DNA of 29,635 bases from JAKLDO01 sp035354435 (GCA_035354435.1 DAOQAY010000018.1:1-29635), one strand, 5' to 3'; counted from the stretch's first letter, positions 15,357-24,644 are shown. The notes: generated from the sequence alone by a model not told the origin. Program-made: numbers and translations.

Positions 15357-16614
15357 TGAAATCCCTCTCAAGTCTTGATCTGTATTCATCAATATCGATA
15401 TTTATCCTGTTAACACCTTCATCCATTCCGGCAAGTGCCACTGCAGCAGCAACTTCAACAAGGACTCTCGGATCAAACGGTTTAGGAATGAGATAATTCC
15501 TGCCGAACTCCAGAGAATCAAGTCCGTAAACATCAAGAACAGACTTTATCACCGGCATTTTTGCAACTTTAACAAGTGCATGAGTCGCCGCCATTTTCAT
15601 TTTCTCCGTGATAGAAGTAGCTCTTATATCGAGAGCGCCTCTGAAGATCGCAGGAAATCCCAGAACATTGTTCACCTGATTGGGATAATCAGTTCTTCCA
15701 GTCCCCACCATCGCATCAGGCCGGGCTTTCATTACTGCTTCGTAACTTATTTCAGGATCGGGATTTGCCATTGGAAATATCACGGGGTTCTGAGCCATTT
15801 TCACGATCATTTCTTCAGACACAAGACCTTTAACGCTCACTCCTATGAAAACATCAGCACAATCCATAAGTTCAGAAAGAGTACGGGCCGTCGTATCTTG
15901 GAAAAGAAAGCTGTGATAAGGGCTTACCGTCTCTTTTCTCCCTTTAAAAAGAACACCGTCCTTGTCAAAACAGAATATTTTCTTTTCGTCAAAACCGCAG
16001 TTGATAAGATGTTTTGCAATTGAAACTCCTGCCGCACCTGCTCCGCAGACCACAACTTTGCAATTTTCCGGCTTTTTGCCTGCTATTTCAATACCGTTGA
16101 GCACTCCCGCCGCACAGATCACCGCAGTCCCGTGCTGATCGTCGTGGAACACAGGTATATTCATGATTTTCTTGAGCTTTTCCTCAATCTCAAAACATCT
16201 CGGCGATGAAATATCTTCGAGATTTATACCGCCGAAAGTCGGTTCAAGAGACCTTACAATCTTAATGAACTCCGCAGGATCCTTTTCGTCGATCTCAATA
16301 TCGAATGCGTTTATTTTTGCGAATCTTTTAAAAAGCAGTGCCTTGCCTTCCATAACAGGCTTTCCGGCAAGAGGACCGATGTCTCCAAGTCCAAGCACAG
16401 CAGTTCCGTCAGTTATAACACCGACAAGATTTCCTTTAATGGTGTAATCATATGCCGCAGAACTGTCCAGAACTATCTCTCTGCACGGCTCGGCAACACC
16501 TGGAGTATAGGCAAGTGAAAGATCATGCTGGGTAATACAGTCTTTGGACGATACGATATCTATTTTCCCCGGTTCAGGATATTTGTGATAATGGAGTGCA
16601 GATTCTTTATTCAT
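15349..16614 (-). CDS. Malic enzyme (NAD(P)-dependent malate dehydrogenase, decarboxylating)
   Basis: 421 residues, the length of single-domain malic enzymes without the phosphotransacetylase extension. The active-site Tyr is in SLAYTPGVAEPC, the metal and malate site in GNLVGVITDGTAVLGLGDIG and GKPVMEGKALLFKRFA, ligands in NLEDISSPRCFEIE and VFHDDQHGTAV, and the dinucleotide fold in VVVCGAGAAGVSIAKHL. It oxidatively decarboxylates malate to pyruvate, giving NADPH or NADH. AGAGG precedes the ATG. It starts nine bases after the pilD stop and its own stop overlaps the cobO start by eight bases, so translation is probably coupled in an operon whose first six genes make pili. Whether it uses NAD or NADP I cannot say. 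Confidence 0.92.
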   Translation of the reverse strand: MNKESALHYHKYPEPGKIDIVSSKDCITQHDLSLAYTPGVAEPCREIVLDSSAAYDYTIKGNLVGVITDGTAVLGLGDIGPLAGKPVMEGKALLFKRFAKINAFDIEIDEKDPAEFIKIVRSLEPTFGGINLEDISSPRCFEIEEKLKKIMNIPVFHDDQHGTAVICAAGVLNGIEIAGKKPENCKVVVCGAGAAGVSIAKHLINCGFDEKKIFCFDKDGVLFKGRKETVSPYHSFLFQDTTARTLSELMDCADVFIGVSVKGLVSEEMIVKMAQNPVIFPMANPDPEISYEAVMKARPDAMVGTGRTDYPNQVNNVLGFPAIFRGALDIRATSITEKMKMAATHALVKVAKMPVIKSVLDVYGLDSLEFGRNYLIPKPFDPRVLVEVAAAVALAGMDEGVNRINIDIDEYRSRLERDFNV

Positions 16615-16623
16615 TACAGCCTC

Positions 16624-17475
16624 TTAAAACAATGTCGGAAATATAATATTCAGTATTTCAGAAGGAGCAAGTACCACCGCAACACCTGCCAATGCAAGAA
16701 AAGGACCGAAATATATAGCGTTTTCCAGATCCTTTTCATTTGTAGTATTGAGATCGCTCATTGTAACATTTTCAGCTATCCGTTTCTTCTTGAACAGAAT
16801 TTTTGCCGTGAGAAAGAACACCGTTCCTGCACAAGATGCAAAAAGGAGTATCAGAGGTATCTTCCAAGGTCCTGAATATGCACCTATCGCTCCGAGAATA
16901 TAAACATCACCCAGCCCCATTCCGATTTTTCTTGTTACCAGATAAAAAATAGCTATTGATATCAGAAGTATACCCGCACCGGCAAGTATTCCGAAAAAAG
17001 ACTGATAAATAGTCATCTCATTTGAAAAATAAGCACCTGCAAGCCCTGTAACAACAAGCGGCAGCACAACTGCCGGATATACAAACTGCGTTTTAAAATC
17101 TATCATTGCAGTCACTATCATTGCCGAAATAAAGTAAAAAACGAATATCAGCTGGATCGACACACCGAATCTAAGAAATGCGAAAAGATAAAGCAAACCG
17201 TTCAAAAGCTCAATTACAGGATAGATCATCGAAATCTTTTCTTTGCATCCTGAACACCTGCCTCTTAAAAAAAGCCAGCTCAGAACCGGAATGTTCTCAT
17301 ACCATTTTATCAGATGTCCGCATTTTGTGCATGAACTCGGAGGGAATACTATGCTTTTCTTGAGAGGTATCCTGTAAATACATACATTCAGAAAACTTCC
17401 GAGAAGCATCCCGAAAATAAAAACGACAGATGCTGTGAAAGGCGCCATGGCCGTAGAATTAAGGATTTCAATCAT
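16624..17475 (-). CDS. pilD: Prepilin peptidase / N-methyltransferase PilD
   Basis: 283 residues with about seven or eight membrane segments. The cytoplasmic N-terminal zinc site has two CxxC pairs, Cys49/Cys52 and Cys74/Cys77, in the usual FPPSSCTKCGHLIKWYENIP context; this part carries the N-methyltransferase activity. The two catalytic aspartates of the A24 peptidase family are Asp126 in AMIDFKTQ and Asp190 in GMGLGDVYIL. It cuts the leader of type IV prepilins and methylates the new N-terminal residue. The ATG overlaps the pilR stop as ATGATTGA and uses AAGGA upstream. The following malic enzyme gene is nine bases away. Confidence 0.95.
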   Translation of the reverse strand: MIEILNSTAMAPFTASVVFIFGMLLGSFLNVCIYRIPLKKSIVFPPSSCTKCGHLIKWYENIPVLSWLFLRGRCSGCKEKISMIYPVIELLNGLLYLFAFLRFGVSIQLIFVFYFISAMIVTAMIDFKTQFVYPAVVLPLVVTGLAGAYFSNEMTIYQSFFGILAGAGILLISIAIFYLVTRKIGMGLGDVYILGAIGAYSGPWKIPLILLFASCAGTVFFLTAKILFKKKRIAENVTMSDLNTTNEKDLENAIYFGPFLALAGVAVVLAPSEILNIIFPTLF

Positions 17476-18874
17476 TTCTTTCGTCCTTTATATTAAGCTT
17501 GGTGATCCTGTACCTTAAAGATCTTTCAGTAATATTGAGCATTACACATGTTTCATGCCTGTTGAAGTTCGTTTTCTTAAGAGCTTCCGTAATATATTTC
17601 TTTTCAATATCAGCAAGTATCTGATCAAGGTCAACTTTCTGACCTGCTTCAAGAGAAAGTTCCTTGGAAAGCTTTTCCGAGATCATTCCGGAATTTTCAT
17701 AGTGAGTCTTTTCCAGAATTCCATTCTTGGCAAAAACAGTGCCCCTTTCAACAATGTTCTTTACCTCTCTGACATTGCCGGGAAATTGAAAAGAATTGAA
17801 AAATTCTATCATTTCATCCGAGAACTTGAATTCTATGCCTGATTTTAAAGAGAACTGCTTTAAAAACATCTGCGCAAGAGGAATTATGTCTTCTCTTCTT
17901 TCGTTTAAAGGAGGAATGTAAATTTCAAGCACATTGAGTCTGAAATAGAGATCTTCTCTGAATTTTCCTTTGGACATCTGCTCTTTCAGATTTTTATTTG
18001 TGGCGGCAATAAGTCTGACATTTGTAGTAATCTTCTCAGTTCCGCCCACTCTGGTAAAATTCTTTTCCTGAAGAACACGGAGAAGCTTAACCTGCATGTT
18101 TTCACTCAATTCACCTATCTCATCAAGAAAAAGTGTTCCGTCTGCAGCAACTTCGAAATAACCTTTCCTTGTCTGATATGCACCGGTAAAAGAACCTTTT
18201 TCATGACCGAAAAGCTCGCTTTCCAGAAGATTTTCAGGAATTGCACCGCAATTGACAGGATACCACGGTTTTTTGTTTCTTCCGCTTTTTGCATGAATAT
18301 ACCTTGCGACCACTTCCTTTCCCGTTCCACTATCTCCGGTAATGAGAACTGTGCTGTCTGTCGGCGCGATCTGAGCTGCAATCTCAAATATCTTTTTCAT
18401 CTGCGGGCTTTCAGCAATTATATCTTCAGAAAGCTTTTCTTCATTACTTGATACCTTCCTTTCGTTTGAGGCGATCTTCTCCTTGTACTTTTCGTCTGTC
18501 TCCTGCTGTTTGGAAATACATTTTTCTACGATATCCCTTATTTCTGCAACATTAAACGGTTTGCTCACATAATCCACCGCACCGAGCTCAATGGCTTTTA
18601 TTGCCTGCTCAGTCGAAGCATACGCCGTAATTACAACAACTTGCGATCTGGGAGCACGATGTCTTATCTCATTGAGAAGTTCTATTCCGTCAATTGATTC
18701 AGGCATATTGTAATCCATCAGGATCACTGAATATTTAGAATTCTTGAGTTTTTCCAGAGCTTTTTTTCCATTTTCTGCGCTTTCAACCTCATAACCATCC
18801 TTTTTTAACAGGATCTCAAGAAATTGACGCATTGAAAGTTCATCATCAACAACCAGAATTCTATTCTTTTCCAT
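17468..18874 (-). CDS. pilR: σ54-dependent response regulator PilR
   Basis: 468 residues from the ATG at 18874, chosen because AAGGAGA lies six bases upstream; the frame extends 12 codons further without a ribosome site. Receiver domain: Asp10, Asp11, phosphorylation site Asp54 in LMDYNMP, Thr83 and Lys105. AAA+ domain: Walker A GDSGTGKE (180-187), the σ54-contact loop GSFTGA (227-232) instead of the usual GAFTGA, Walker B TLFLDE. C-terminal Fis-type helix-turn-helix ending ETCVMLNITERSLRYRITKL. Phosphorylated by PilS, it normally activates the pilin gene from a σ54 promoter. Its start lies inside the last codons of pilS (14-bp overlap) and its stop overlaps pilD, so all three are translationally linked. 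Confidence 0.95.
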   Translation of the reverse strand: MEKNRILVVDDELSMRQFLEILLKKDGYEVESAENGKKALEKLKNSKYSVILMDYNMPESIDGIELLNEIRHRAPRSQVVVITAYASTEQAIKAIELGAVDYVSKPFNVAEIRDIVEKCISKQQETDEKYKEKIASNERKVSSNEEKLSEDIIAESPQMKKIFEIAAQIAPTDSTVLITGDSGTGKEVVARYIHAKSGRNKKPWYPVNCGAIPENLLESELFGHEKGSFTGAYQTRKGYFEVAADGTLFLDEIGELSENMQVKLLRVLQEKNFTRVGGTEKITTNVRLIAATNKNLKEQMSKGKFREDLYFRLNVLEIYIPPLNERREDIIPLAQMFLKQFSLKSGIEFKFSDEMIEFFNSFQFPGNVREVKNIVERGTVFAKNGILEKTHYENSGMISEKLSKELSLEAGQKVDLDQILADIEKKYITEALKKTNFNRHETCVMLNITERSLRYRITKLNIKDERND

Positions 18875-20459
18875 TACTGTTCTCCTTGAAAAGCTCAAGT
18901 TCGACCACAATTCTCGCCCCTGCTCCTGTGTTTTGTGCCTTTACAGTACCTCCATGCTTTGTAATTATCCTGTAAACCTGTGCAAGACCAAGTCCGGTGC
19001 CTCTTTTTTTTGTGGAATAAAACGGGTCAAATATTCTGTCTATGTTCTTTTCATTGAAACCGGTTCCTGAATCATCAATGAAAATTGCCACCTTATCTTT
19101 TGAAACCGTGGAAGATATTTTTACGATTCCAGATCCTTCAATAGATTCCGCTGCATTTATAAGAATATTCCAGAACACTTCTTTCAGCCTGTCAGCATCA
19201 GCAAAAAGAAGCACATCGCTTACTGTTGTATCTACATCGATCTCAGGGTGCCCTAGTTTAAAAAGAGTGGCTACATCCTCAATTATCGGTTTCAGGTTAC
19301 ATTTGACCATGACCGGTTTAATATCCTCTGTGTATCTGAAAAGGGAATCAAGAAGCGTTTTAACCCTTTTCCCTTCTCTTCTTACAATTGCAACCAGCTG
19401 ATTTTCATCAGAATCGCTACGGGAATTTTCAGGAACAGGAATACTTGCAAACATAAGCTCACTTGCTCCTATCAAACTTGTCAGAGGGTTTTTGATTTCA
19501 TGGGCAATAGAAGCTGTAAGCCTGCCGATAGCCGCCATTCTTTCCTGATATTCGAGATCCTCCTCTCTTTTTCTGATATTTGTCACATCAGAAAATATTA
19601 TGACCTCCTGTTCTTCGACATAAGGCATCACTGTGAAACTTACCCACATATCTTCAATCTTCTTTTCGGCCCAGCGACCCTTTGCAGAATTATCGCTTAA
19701 TATTATATCAACCAGAGAATTCAGAATACTGGAAAATTGATAGGCATATTTATTGATGTAAATAATCTCCTTTCTGTTCAGTATTATTATTCCCATGTTG
19801 ATATTGGAGAAAATTGCAAAAAAATGTTTTCTCAGCTCCTTGTTTTTCTGAGCACTTTCAAAAAGATCTTTATTAGCCTGCTGAAACCCTTTGGATATTC
19901 TGCTGGCGACAAACCCCGTAAATGAGAAAAAAAGAAGATATGTAAAAAGTCTGGAAAAATATGTCTCCCACTTCGAGGCATAAAGTTCAACGAGTTCAGT
20001 GCTTATCAAAGGAACCATTGACATTTTCACGGTTATTCCCTGAAAAAGAAGAAGCATAAATGCAAAAAGAGTTGTAAAAATAGCACCTTTTTCCCTTAAA
20101 AGTATCCCCGAATAGACAATGTTTATAATAATGACATAAAGATAGGGCGATTCTATTCCTCCGCTCAGATATGAAACTATCACCCAGAAAGTTATCTCAA
20201 AACTGAACTGGGCATATGCAAAAAGAGGAAGATATTTATCTTTTATGCTTCTGTTGGAAAGGAGCGAAATTATATTTATTAAAACAATTACAAAGGCCGC
20301 CGTAAGAAACACTTTGTTGGAAAAAGAAAAAATATCAGTATTTTCACGGACAAACGGAAAAAGAAAAAAAGAAAATACAACGGTAAATACGAAAAAAAAC
20401 CTGATTATAAAATAGTAATATAAGTGATTGCGGAATTCTTCTGCGAAAAGAGGGTTCAT
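18861..20459 (-). CDS. pilS: Membrane sensor histidine kinase PilS
   Basis: 532 residues. The first 190 residues hold about six hydrophobic segments, as in Pseudomonas and Myxococcus PilS, followed by a PAS-like segment (NINMGIIILNRKEIIYINK) and the kinase core. The phospho-acceptor is His320 in ASIAHEIKNPLTSLIG; the N box is NILINAAESI, G1 is DSGTGF and G2 is GTGLGLAQVYRI. In known systems it senses the pilin level in the inner membrane and phosphorylates PilR. Only one base separates it from the pilC stop, and a ribosome site (AGGATAGG) overlaps the end of pilC. Confidence 0.94.
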   Translation of the reverse strand: MNPLFAEEFRNHLYYYFIIRFFFVFTVVFSFFLFPFVRENTDIFSFSNKVFLTAAFVIVLINIISLLSNRSIKDKYLPLFAYAQFSFEITFWVIVSYLSGGIESPYLYVIIINIVYSGILLREKGAIFTTLFAFMLLLFQGITVKMSMVPLISTELVELYASKWETYFSRLFTYLLFFSFTGFVASRISKGFQQANKDLFESAQKNKELRKHFFAIFSNINMGIIILNRKEIIYINKYAYQFSSILNSLVDIILSDNSAKGRWAEKKIEDMWVSFTVMPYVEEQEVIIFSDVTNIRKREEDLEYQERMAAIGRLTASIAHEIKNPLTSLIGASELMFASIPVPENSRSDSDENQLVAIVRREGKRVKTLLDSLFRYTEDIKPVMVKCNLKPIIEDVATLFKLGHPEIDVDTTVSDVLLFADADRLKEVFWNILINAAESIEGSGIVKISSTVSKDKVAIFIDDSGTGFNEKNIDRIFDPFYSTKKRGTGLGLAQVYRIITKHGGTVKAQNTGAGARIVVELELFKENSNGKE

Positions 20460-20460
20460 C

Positions 20461-21657
20461 CTATCCTACAGCCTTGCCCATACTGAAGATCGGAAGGTAC
20501 ATGGCAACCATCATGGTTCCGACTATACCTCCGATAAATATCATCATTATAGGTTCTATCATTGAAGTCAGACCATCAATAGCCGTATCGACTTCCTGTT
20601 CATAGAAATCAGCAATTTTATTAAGCATTGTATCCATTGCACCGGTCGCTTCTCCGACTCCTATCATCTGAACGACCATTGAAGGAAAAATCTTGGCATC
20701 GGTAAGAGGAGTGGTCATATCGTTACCTTCTATAACTTTTTCCCGCACATAAACTATCGCCTTTTCAATGACAAGATTTCCGGCAGTTCTTGAAACAACT
20801 TCAAGCCCGTCAACCAAAGGAACACCTGAACTGACAAGAGTTCCAAGAGTTCTTGTAAATCTGGCAACAGCAGATTTTCTTATCAAGTCACCTACAATGG
20901 GTGCCTGAAGAGCCAGTTTGTGAATATTGAAACGGAACTGTTTATTTTTCATACCGGTCTTAAATCCGAAAAATATTCCTACAAGAAGAATAATAACAAT
21001 AATAATATTAGCCTGCATCCATTCACTCATATCGACAACCATCTGCGTAAGTCCCGGAAGCTGCTGACCATTACTCATGAACATTGCCGCAAAAGTCGGA
21101 ACGACCCAGTAAAGAAGAACGATGGTGATACCTATTGTTGCAATAAGGACTATCGCAGGATATTTCATTGCACTCTTGATCTTGTCGTTTATTGCAGAAT
21201 TTTTTTCAAGGAAAATCGCAAGTCTGTCAAGTATCGTATCAAGAATACCGCCGACTTCACCAGCTGCAACAAGGTTGACATATAGATCTGTAAAAACAGC
21301 TTTATGCTCTTTCAAAGCATCGCTTAGTGACTTGCCTTCCTCGACAGAGTTCTTGACTTTTCTTAGAACACTTCTGAAAAACGGGGTTTCAGATTGTGCG
21401 GCAAGAATCTCAAGTGCCTGAATAATTGAAAGACCGGCATTAATCATCGTTGCAAACTGACGGGTGAAGATTACAAGCTCTTTAGTCTTCATTCCGCCAC
21501 CGCCGAGCTCGAATCTGGTCCAGTCCTTCTTTAATGAATCAGCTCTGACACCCTTTGCAACCAGTGCCTGCCGTGCGCCTTTCTCATCATCAGCGTCGAT
21601 GGTTCCCTTTACGGTTTCACCCTTTTTGTTTACACCTGAATACTTGTAAAACGGCAT
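20461..21657 (-). CDS. pilC: Type IV pilus inner-membrane platform protein PilC
   Basis: 398 residues, the usual length, with two T2SSF domains. The start MPFYKYSGVNKKGETVKGTI is the common opening. The conserved ELVIFTRQFATMINAGLSIIQAL begins the first repeat and AVARFTRTLGTLVSSGVPLVDGL the second, each followed by hydrophobic membrane helices; the C-terminus is SMIEPIMMIFIGGIVGTMMVAMYLPIF, rather hydrophobic as expected. It couples the PilB and PilT motors to pilin assembly in the inner membrane. A strong AAGGAGG five bases before the ATG sits in the last codons of pilT, two bases away. Confidence 0.95.
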   Translation of the reverse strand: MPFYKYSGVNKKGETVKGTIDADDEKGARQALVAKGVRADSLKKDWTRFELGGGGMKTKELVIFTRQFATMINAGLSIIQALEILAAQSETPFFRSVLRKVKNSVEEGKSLSDALKEHKAVFTDLYVNLVAAGEVGGILDTILDRLAIFLEKNSAINDKIKSAMKYPAIVLIATIGITIVLLYWVVPTFAAMFMSNGQQLPGLTQMVVDMSEWMQANIIIVIILLVGIFFGFKTGMKNKQFRFNIHKLALQAPIVGDLIRKSAVARFTRTLGTLVSSGVPLVDGLEVVSRTAGNLVIEKAIVYVREKVIEGNDMTTPLTDAKIFPSMVVQMIGVGEATGAMDTMLNKIADFYEQEVDTAIDGLTSMIEPIMMIFIGGIVGTMMVAMYLPIFSMGKAVG

Positions 21658-21659
21658 CT

Positions 21660-22760
21660 CTACCTCCTTGTCGGCTGCTGTGATTTTGCCAAAAGTGACT
21701 GGAACTCATCAATAAACGGGACAATCGCAAGAGCTTCATTCATGTCAACAATATCATTTTTCACAAGCCTTGCGAGATCCTGAGTCATTGTCTGCATACT
21801 GCTGGCAGTCTGTCCCGACTGCATACTCGAATATATCTGCTGAAGTTTCTCTTCTCTGATAAGATTCCTTATCGCCGCATTCGGAACCATTATTTCGCAG
21901 GCAATAATTCGCCCGCCGCCGTATTTCTTCGGAATAAGTGTCTGAGCGACTATACCTTGAAGCACAAAGCTAAGCTGAGCACGGACCTGTGACTGCTGAT
22001 TCACAGGAAACATATCAATTATTCTGTTTATTGTTTCAATTGTGCTGTTTGTGTGAAGCGTTGCAAGTGCAAGGTGACCTGTTTCGGACACACTTAATGC
22101 TGTGGACATTGTCTCAAGGTCTCTTATCTCTCCTATCAGAACCACATCAGGGTCCTGCCTTAGAACAACACGCAATGCCGATGCAAATGACCCGGTGTCG
22201 GCTCCGACCTCTCGTTGATTGACTATGCAGTTTTTGTGGGTATGAATAAACTCTATCGGATCCTCGATAGTTACTATATGACCTTTTCTGTTTCTGTTTA
22301 TGTAATCGACAATAGAAGCAAGAGTTGTCGATTTTCCGCTTCCCGTAGGACCGGTTACAAGAATCAGTCCTTTCGGTTTTTTCGCAAGTTCTTCAACTAT
22401 CGGAGGCAGCCCGAGCTGCTTAAAATCCAGTATTTTATATGGAATAACTCGGATTGCTGCACTGATAGCACCCCTTTGCATAAAAACATTCGCCCTGAAA
22501 CGGCTGAGATTTTTCACTCCGAAACTGAGATCAAGTTCGTTTTTCTCTTCGAACTGCTTTTTCTGTTTTTCGGTCAGAATACTGTATGCCAATTTCTTTG
22601 TATCTGTGGGTGATAGCGGCGGCACATTGACAGGTCTCAGAGAACCGTCGATCCTAAGCTGGGGCGGACTTCCGCTGGTTATGTGAAGATCGGAAGCATT
22701 CTGTTCTATCATCAATGTAAGCAGATCCTGCAAGGAAACGCTGGAAGCTTCAGTTGTCAT
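21660..22760 (-). CDS. pilT: Type IV pilus retraction ATPase PilT
   Basis: 366 residues. N-terminal LLTLMIEQNASDLHITSGSPP is characteristic of PilT. Walker A is GPTGSGKS (137-144), Asp box IVTIEDPIEFIH, Walker B DVVLIGEIRD (205-214), His box HLALATLHTN (229-238). The C-terminal AIRNLIRE (296-303), a motif required for retraction in PilT proteins and absent from PilB, makes the call specific. It is a hexameric cytoplasmic motor that disassembles the pilus and drives twitching. GAGG precedes the ATG, and the gap to pilB is 17 bp. Confidence 0.96.
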   Translation of the reverse strand: MTTEASSVSLQDLLTLMIEQNASDLHITSGSPPQLRIDGSLRPVNVPPLSPTDTKKLAYSILTEKQKKQFEEKNELDLSFGVKNLSRFRANVFMQRGAISAAIRVIPYKILDFKQLGLPPIVEELAKKPKGLILVTGPTGSGKSTTLASIVDYINRNRKGHIVTIEDPIEFIHTHKNCIVNQREVGADTGSFASALRVVLRQDPDVVLIGEIRDLETMSTALSVSETGHLALATLHTNSTIETINRIIDMFPVNQQSQVRAQLSFVLQGIVAQTLIPKKYGGGRIIACEIMVPNAAIRNLIREEKLQQIYSSMQSGQTASSMQTMTQDLARLVKNDIVDMNEALAIVPFIDEFQSLLAKSQQPTRR

Positions 22761-22777
22761 TCTTTTTACCTCAAAAT

Positions 22778-24517
22778 TTAGTCATCAGGAGCAGTATTTC
22801 TAATAACTTCGGCTATTGTTGTAACGCCTTCAAGCAGTCTGAGGTTTGCGCTCATTCTCATGGTTTTCATTCCAAGCTGTATACCGAGTTCTTTAAGTTC
22901 CATCGAGCTTGCACCGTTCAAAATAGCATCTTTTATCGGATCTGTCATTTTCAGCACTTCATAAAATGCTATTCGGCCTTTATAACCCGTTCCGTTGCAT
23001 ATTTCACAGCCTTTTCCATGATAAATCTGATATCCGCCTGCGATCTGCTCTTCTTTTATTCCGAGCTTCAGAAGTTCGGCTTTGGGAACTTCCAGCTCCA
23101 CTTTGCATTTCTTGCATATCTGTCTTCCAAGTCTCTGAGCTACAATGCAGTTAAGTGAAGAAGTTACAAGAAAGCTTTCAATACCCATGTTCAGAAGTCT
23201 TGTTATTGTTGAAGGAGCATCATTGGTATGCAGAGTGCTTAACACCATATGACCTGTAAGAGCGGCTTTGACTCCGATTTCGCCTGTTTCAAAGTCTCTG
23301 ATTTCACCGACCATGATTATGTCAGGGTCCTGTCGAAGAAAAGATCTGAGCGCCGCAGCAAATGTAAGCCCGACCTGCTCTCTGATCGCAACCTGATTGA
23401 TACCTTCAAGATTATACTCGACCGGATCTTCTGCCGTGGAAATATTAACATCGGTCTGATTAAGCTCAGACAAGGCAGAATAAAGTGAAGTTGTCTTTCC
23501 TGAACCTGTAGGACCGGTTACGAGAACCATTCCGTACGGCTTATGTATCGCATCTTTAAAAATGTCGAGCTGATCCTGAAAGAATCCGAGTTTGGTCATA
23601 TCCAGCTGAAGATTGCTCTTATCCAGAAGTCGTAAAACGACCTTCTCTCCGAAAATAACAGGACATACCGACACACGGAAATCCATGGCCTCTTCACGAC
23701 CGATCTTGATCTTTATACGACCGTCCTGAGGAACCCTTTTTTCTGCAATATCCAGATTAGCCATGACCTTAAAACGGGCAATGATCGCATCCATCATGTG
23801 TCTTGGAGGATGAAGAGTATCATAAAGCACACCGTCCATTCTGAGCCTTACTCTGAAACTTTTCTCATAAGGTTCGACATGAATATCGGAAGCTTTTTTC
23901 TTTATTGCATCAAGCAGAACCATGTTGACGAGCCTGACAACTGGAGCATCACCTGAATCTCTGATAGTATCTTCGAGATTGCTTCCTTCCTCCCAGTCAG
24001 TATCGGATATCTGCACCTGATCAACTTCCTTGAGCAGATCTTCCATATCAAATGTGATATCACCGAATTTCGAATTCTCTTTAACAGACGAAGCTCCGTA
24101 GTATTTGGCTATGGCGGCATCAATATCTGCGCTGGATGCCACAACGACTTCAACATTATAATCTGTCAGGAATTTTATATCATCCTGAGCATTCATGTTC
24201 GAAGGATCAACCATTGCCACGGTAAGAGTATTCCCGATTCTCGATATGGGAACAACATGATATCTTGAAACGAACTGGGCATTGAGAAGAGAAATGACAT
24301 TCGGGTCTATGTCAAGTTCACTCAGATTTATTCTCGGAACATTGTACTGTTCGCTTAAAATGTCAACGAGCTGGTTTTCGTCCAGCCGGTTATCTTTCAG
24401 GAGAAGATCTTTAATGCTTTCGCCTGATTCGGTTGCCAGATTCTCAAGATTCTTTAATTCCGGCAGAGAGATTATTCCTCTCTTTATCAACATTCCTGTA
24501 AGCTGTCGATTATTCAA
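22778..24517 (-). CDS. pilB: Type IV pilus extension ATPase PilB
   Basis: 579 residues from a TTG at 24517, chosen because GCAGGAG lies six bases upstream; an in-frame TTG at 24535 would add six residues but lacks a ribosome site. N-terminal MshEN/T2SSE_N domain (about the first 150 residues), a linker of about 45 residues, then the ATPase: Walker A GPTGSGKT, Asp box STAEDPVEYNLEG, Walker B DIIMVGEIRDFETG, His box HMVLSTLHTND. A four-cysteine zinc site (CKKC and, 33 residues later, CEIC) precedes the ending, as in PilB/GspE. It powers pilin polymerisation. It is the first gene of the operon, with its own promoter upstream. Confidence 0.95.
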   Translation of the reverse strand: MNNRQLTGMLIKRGIISLPELKNLENLATESGESIKDLLLKDNRLDENQLVDILSEQYNVPRINLSELDIDPNVISLLNAQFVSRYHVVPISRIGNTLTVAMVDPSNMNAQDDIKFLTDYNVEVVVASSADIDAAIAKYYGASSVKENSKFGDITFDMEDLLKEVDQVQISDTDWEEGSNLEDTIRDSGDAPVVRLVNMVLLDAIKKKASDIHVEPYEKSFRVRLRMDGVLYDTLHPPRHMMDAIIARFKVMANLDIAEKRVPQDGRIKIKIGREEAMDFRVSVCPVIFGEKVVLRLLDKSNLQLDMTKLGFFQDQLDIFKDAIHKPYGMVLVTGPTGSGKTTSLYSALSELNQTDVNISTAEDPVEYNLEGINQVAIREQVGLTFAAALRSFLRQDPDIIMVGEIRDFETGEIGVKAALTGHMVLSTLHTNDAPSTITRLLNMGIESFLVTSSLNCIVAQRLGRQICKKCKVELEVPKAELLKLGIKEEQIAGGYQIYHGKGCEICNGTGYKGRIAFYEVLKMTDPIKDAILNGASSMELKELGIQLGMKTMRMSANLRLLEGVTTIAEVIRNTAPDD

Positions 24518-24540
24518 ATTCAACTCCTGCGTCAAGTGCC

Positions 24541-24552
24541 TGTTTTAAAACA
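24541..24552. promoter_or_regulatory. Palindrome at the expected transcription start of the pil operon
   Basis: TGTTTTAAAACA is a perfect 12-bp palindrome. It begins 7 bp downstream of the pilB -10 box, so it covers the predicted start point and could be an operator. No regulator is assigned. Confidence 0.35.
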
Positions 24553-24558
24553 CGGGAC

Positions 24559-24587
24559 AGTATATAAATATTGTATGTTGCAGTCAA
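24559..24587 (-). promoter_or_regulatory. σ70-type promoter of the pilB operon
   Basis: On the minus strand TTGACT (24587-24582) and TATACT (24564-24559) are separated by 17 bp. The start point would be near 24552, leaving a leader of about 35 bases before the TTG start of pilB. It is a housekeeping-type promoter, not the -24/-12 type that PilR would act on. Confidence 0.7.
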
Positions 24588-24609
24588 GAAATCGTACAGA
24601 AATCGTACA
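24588..24609 (-). repeat. Perfect 11-bp tandem direct repeat next to the pilB -35 box
   Basis: GAAATCGTACA occurs twice in tandem (24588-24598 and 24599-24609) on the plus strand, which reads TGTACGATTTC twice on the minus strand, ending directly at the -35 box of the pilB promoter. One repeat per helical turn at this position is what a DNA-binding activator dimer would use. Confidence 0.6.
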
Positions 24610-24644
24610 GAAAATATATTTTTTTCAGCACCTCTAATTATAAT

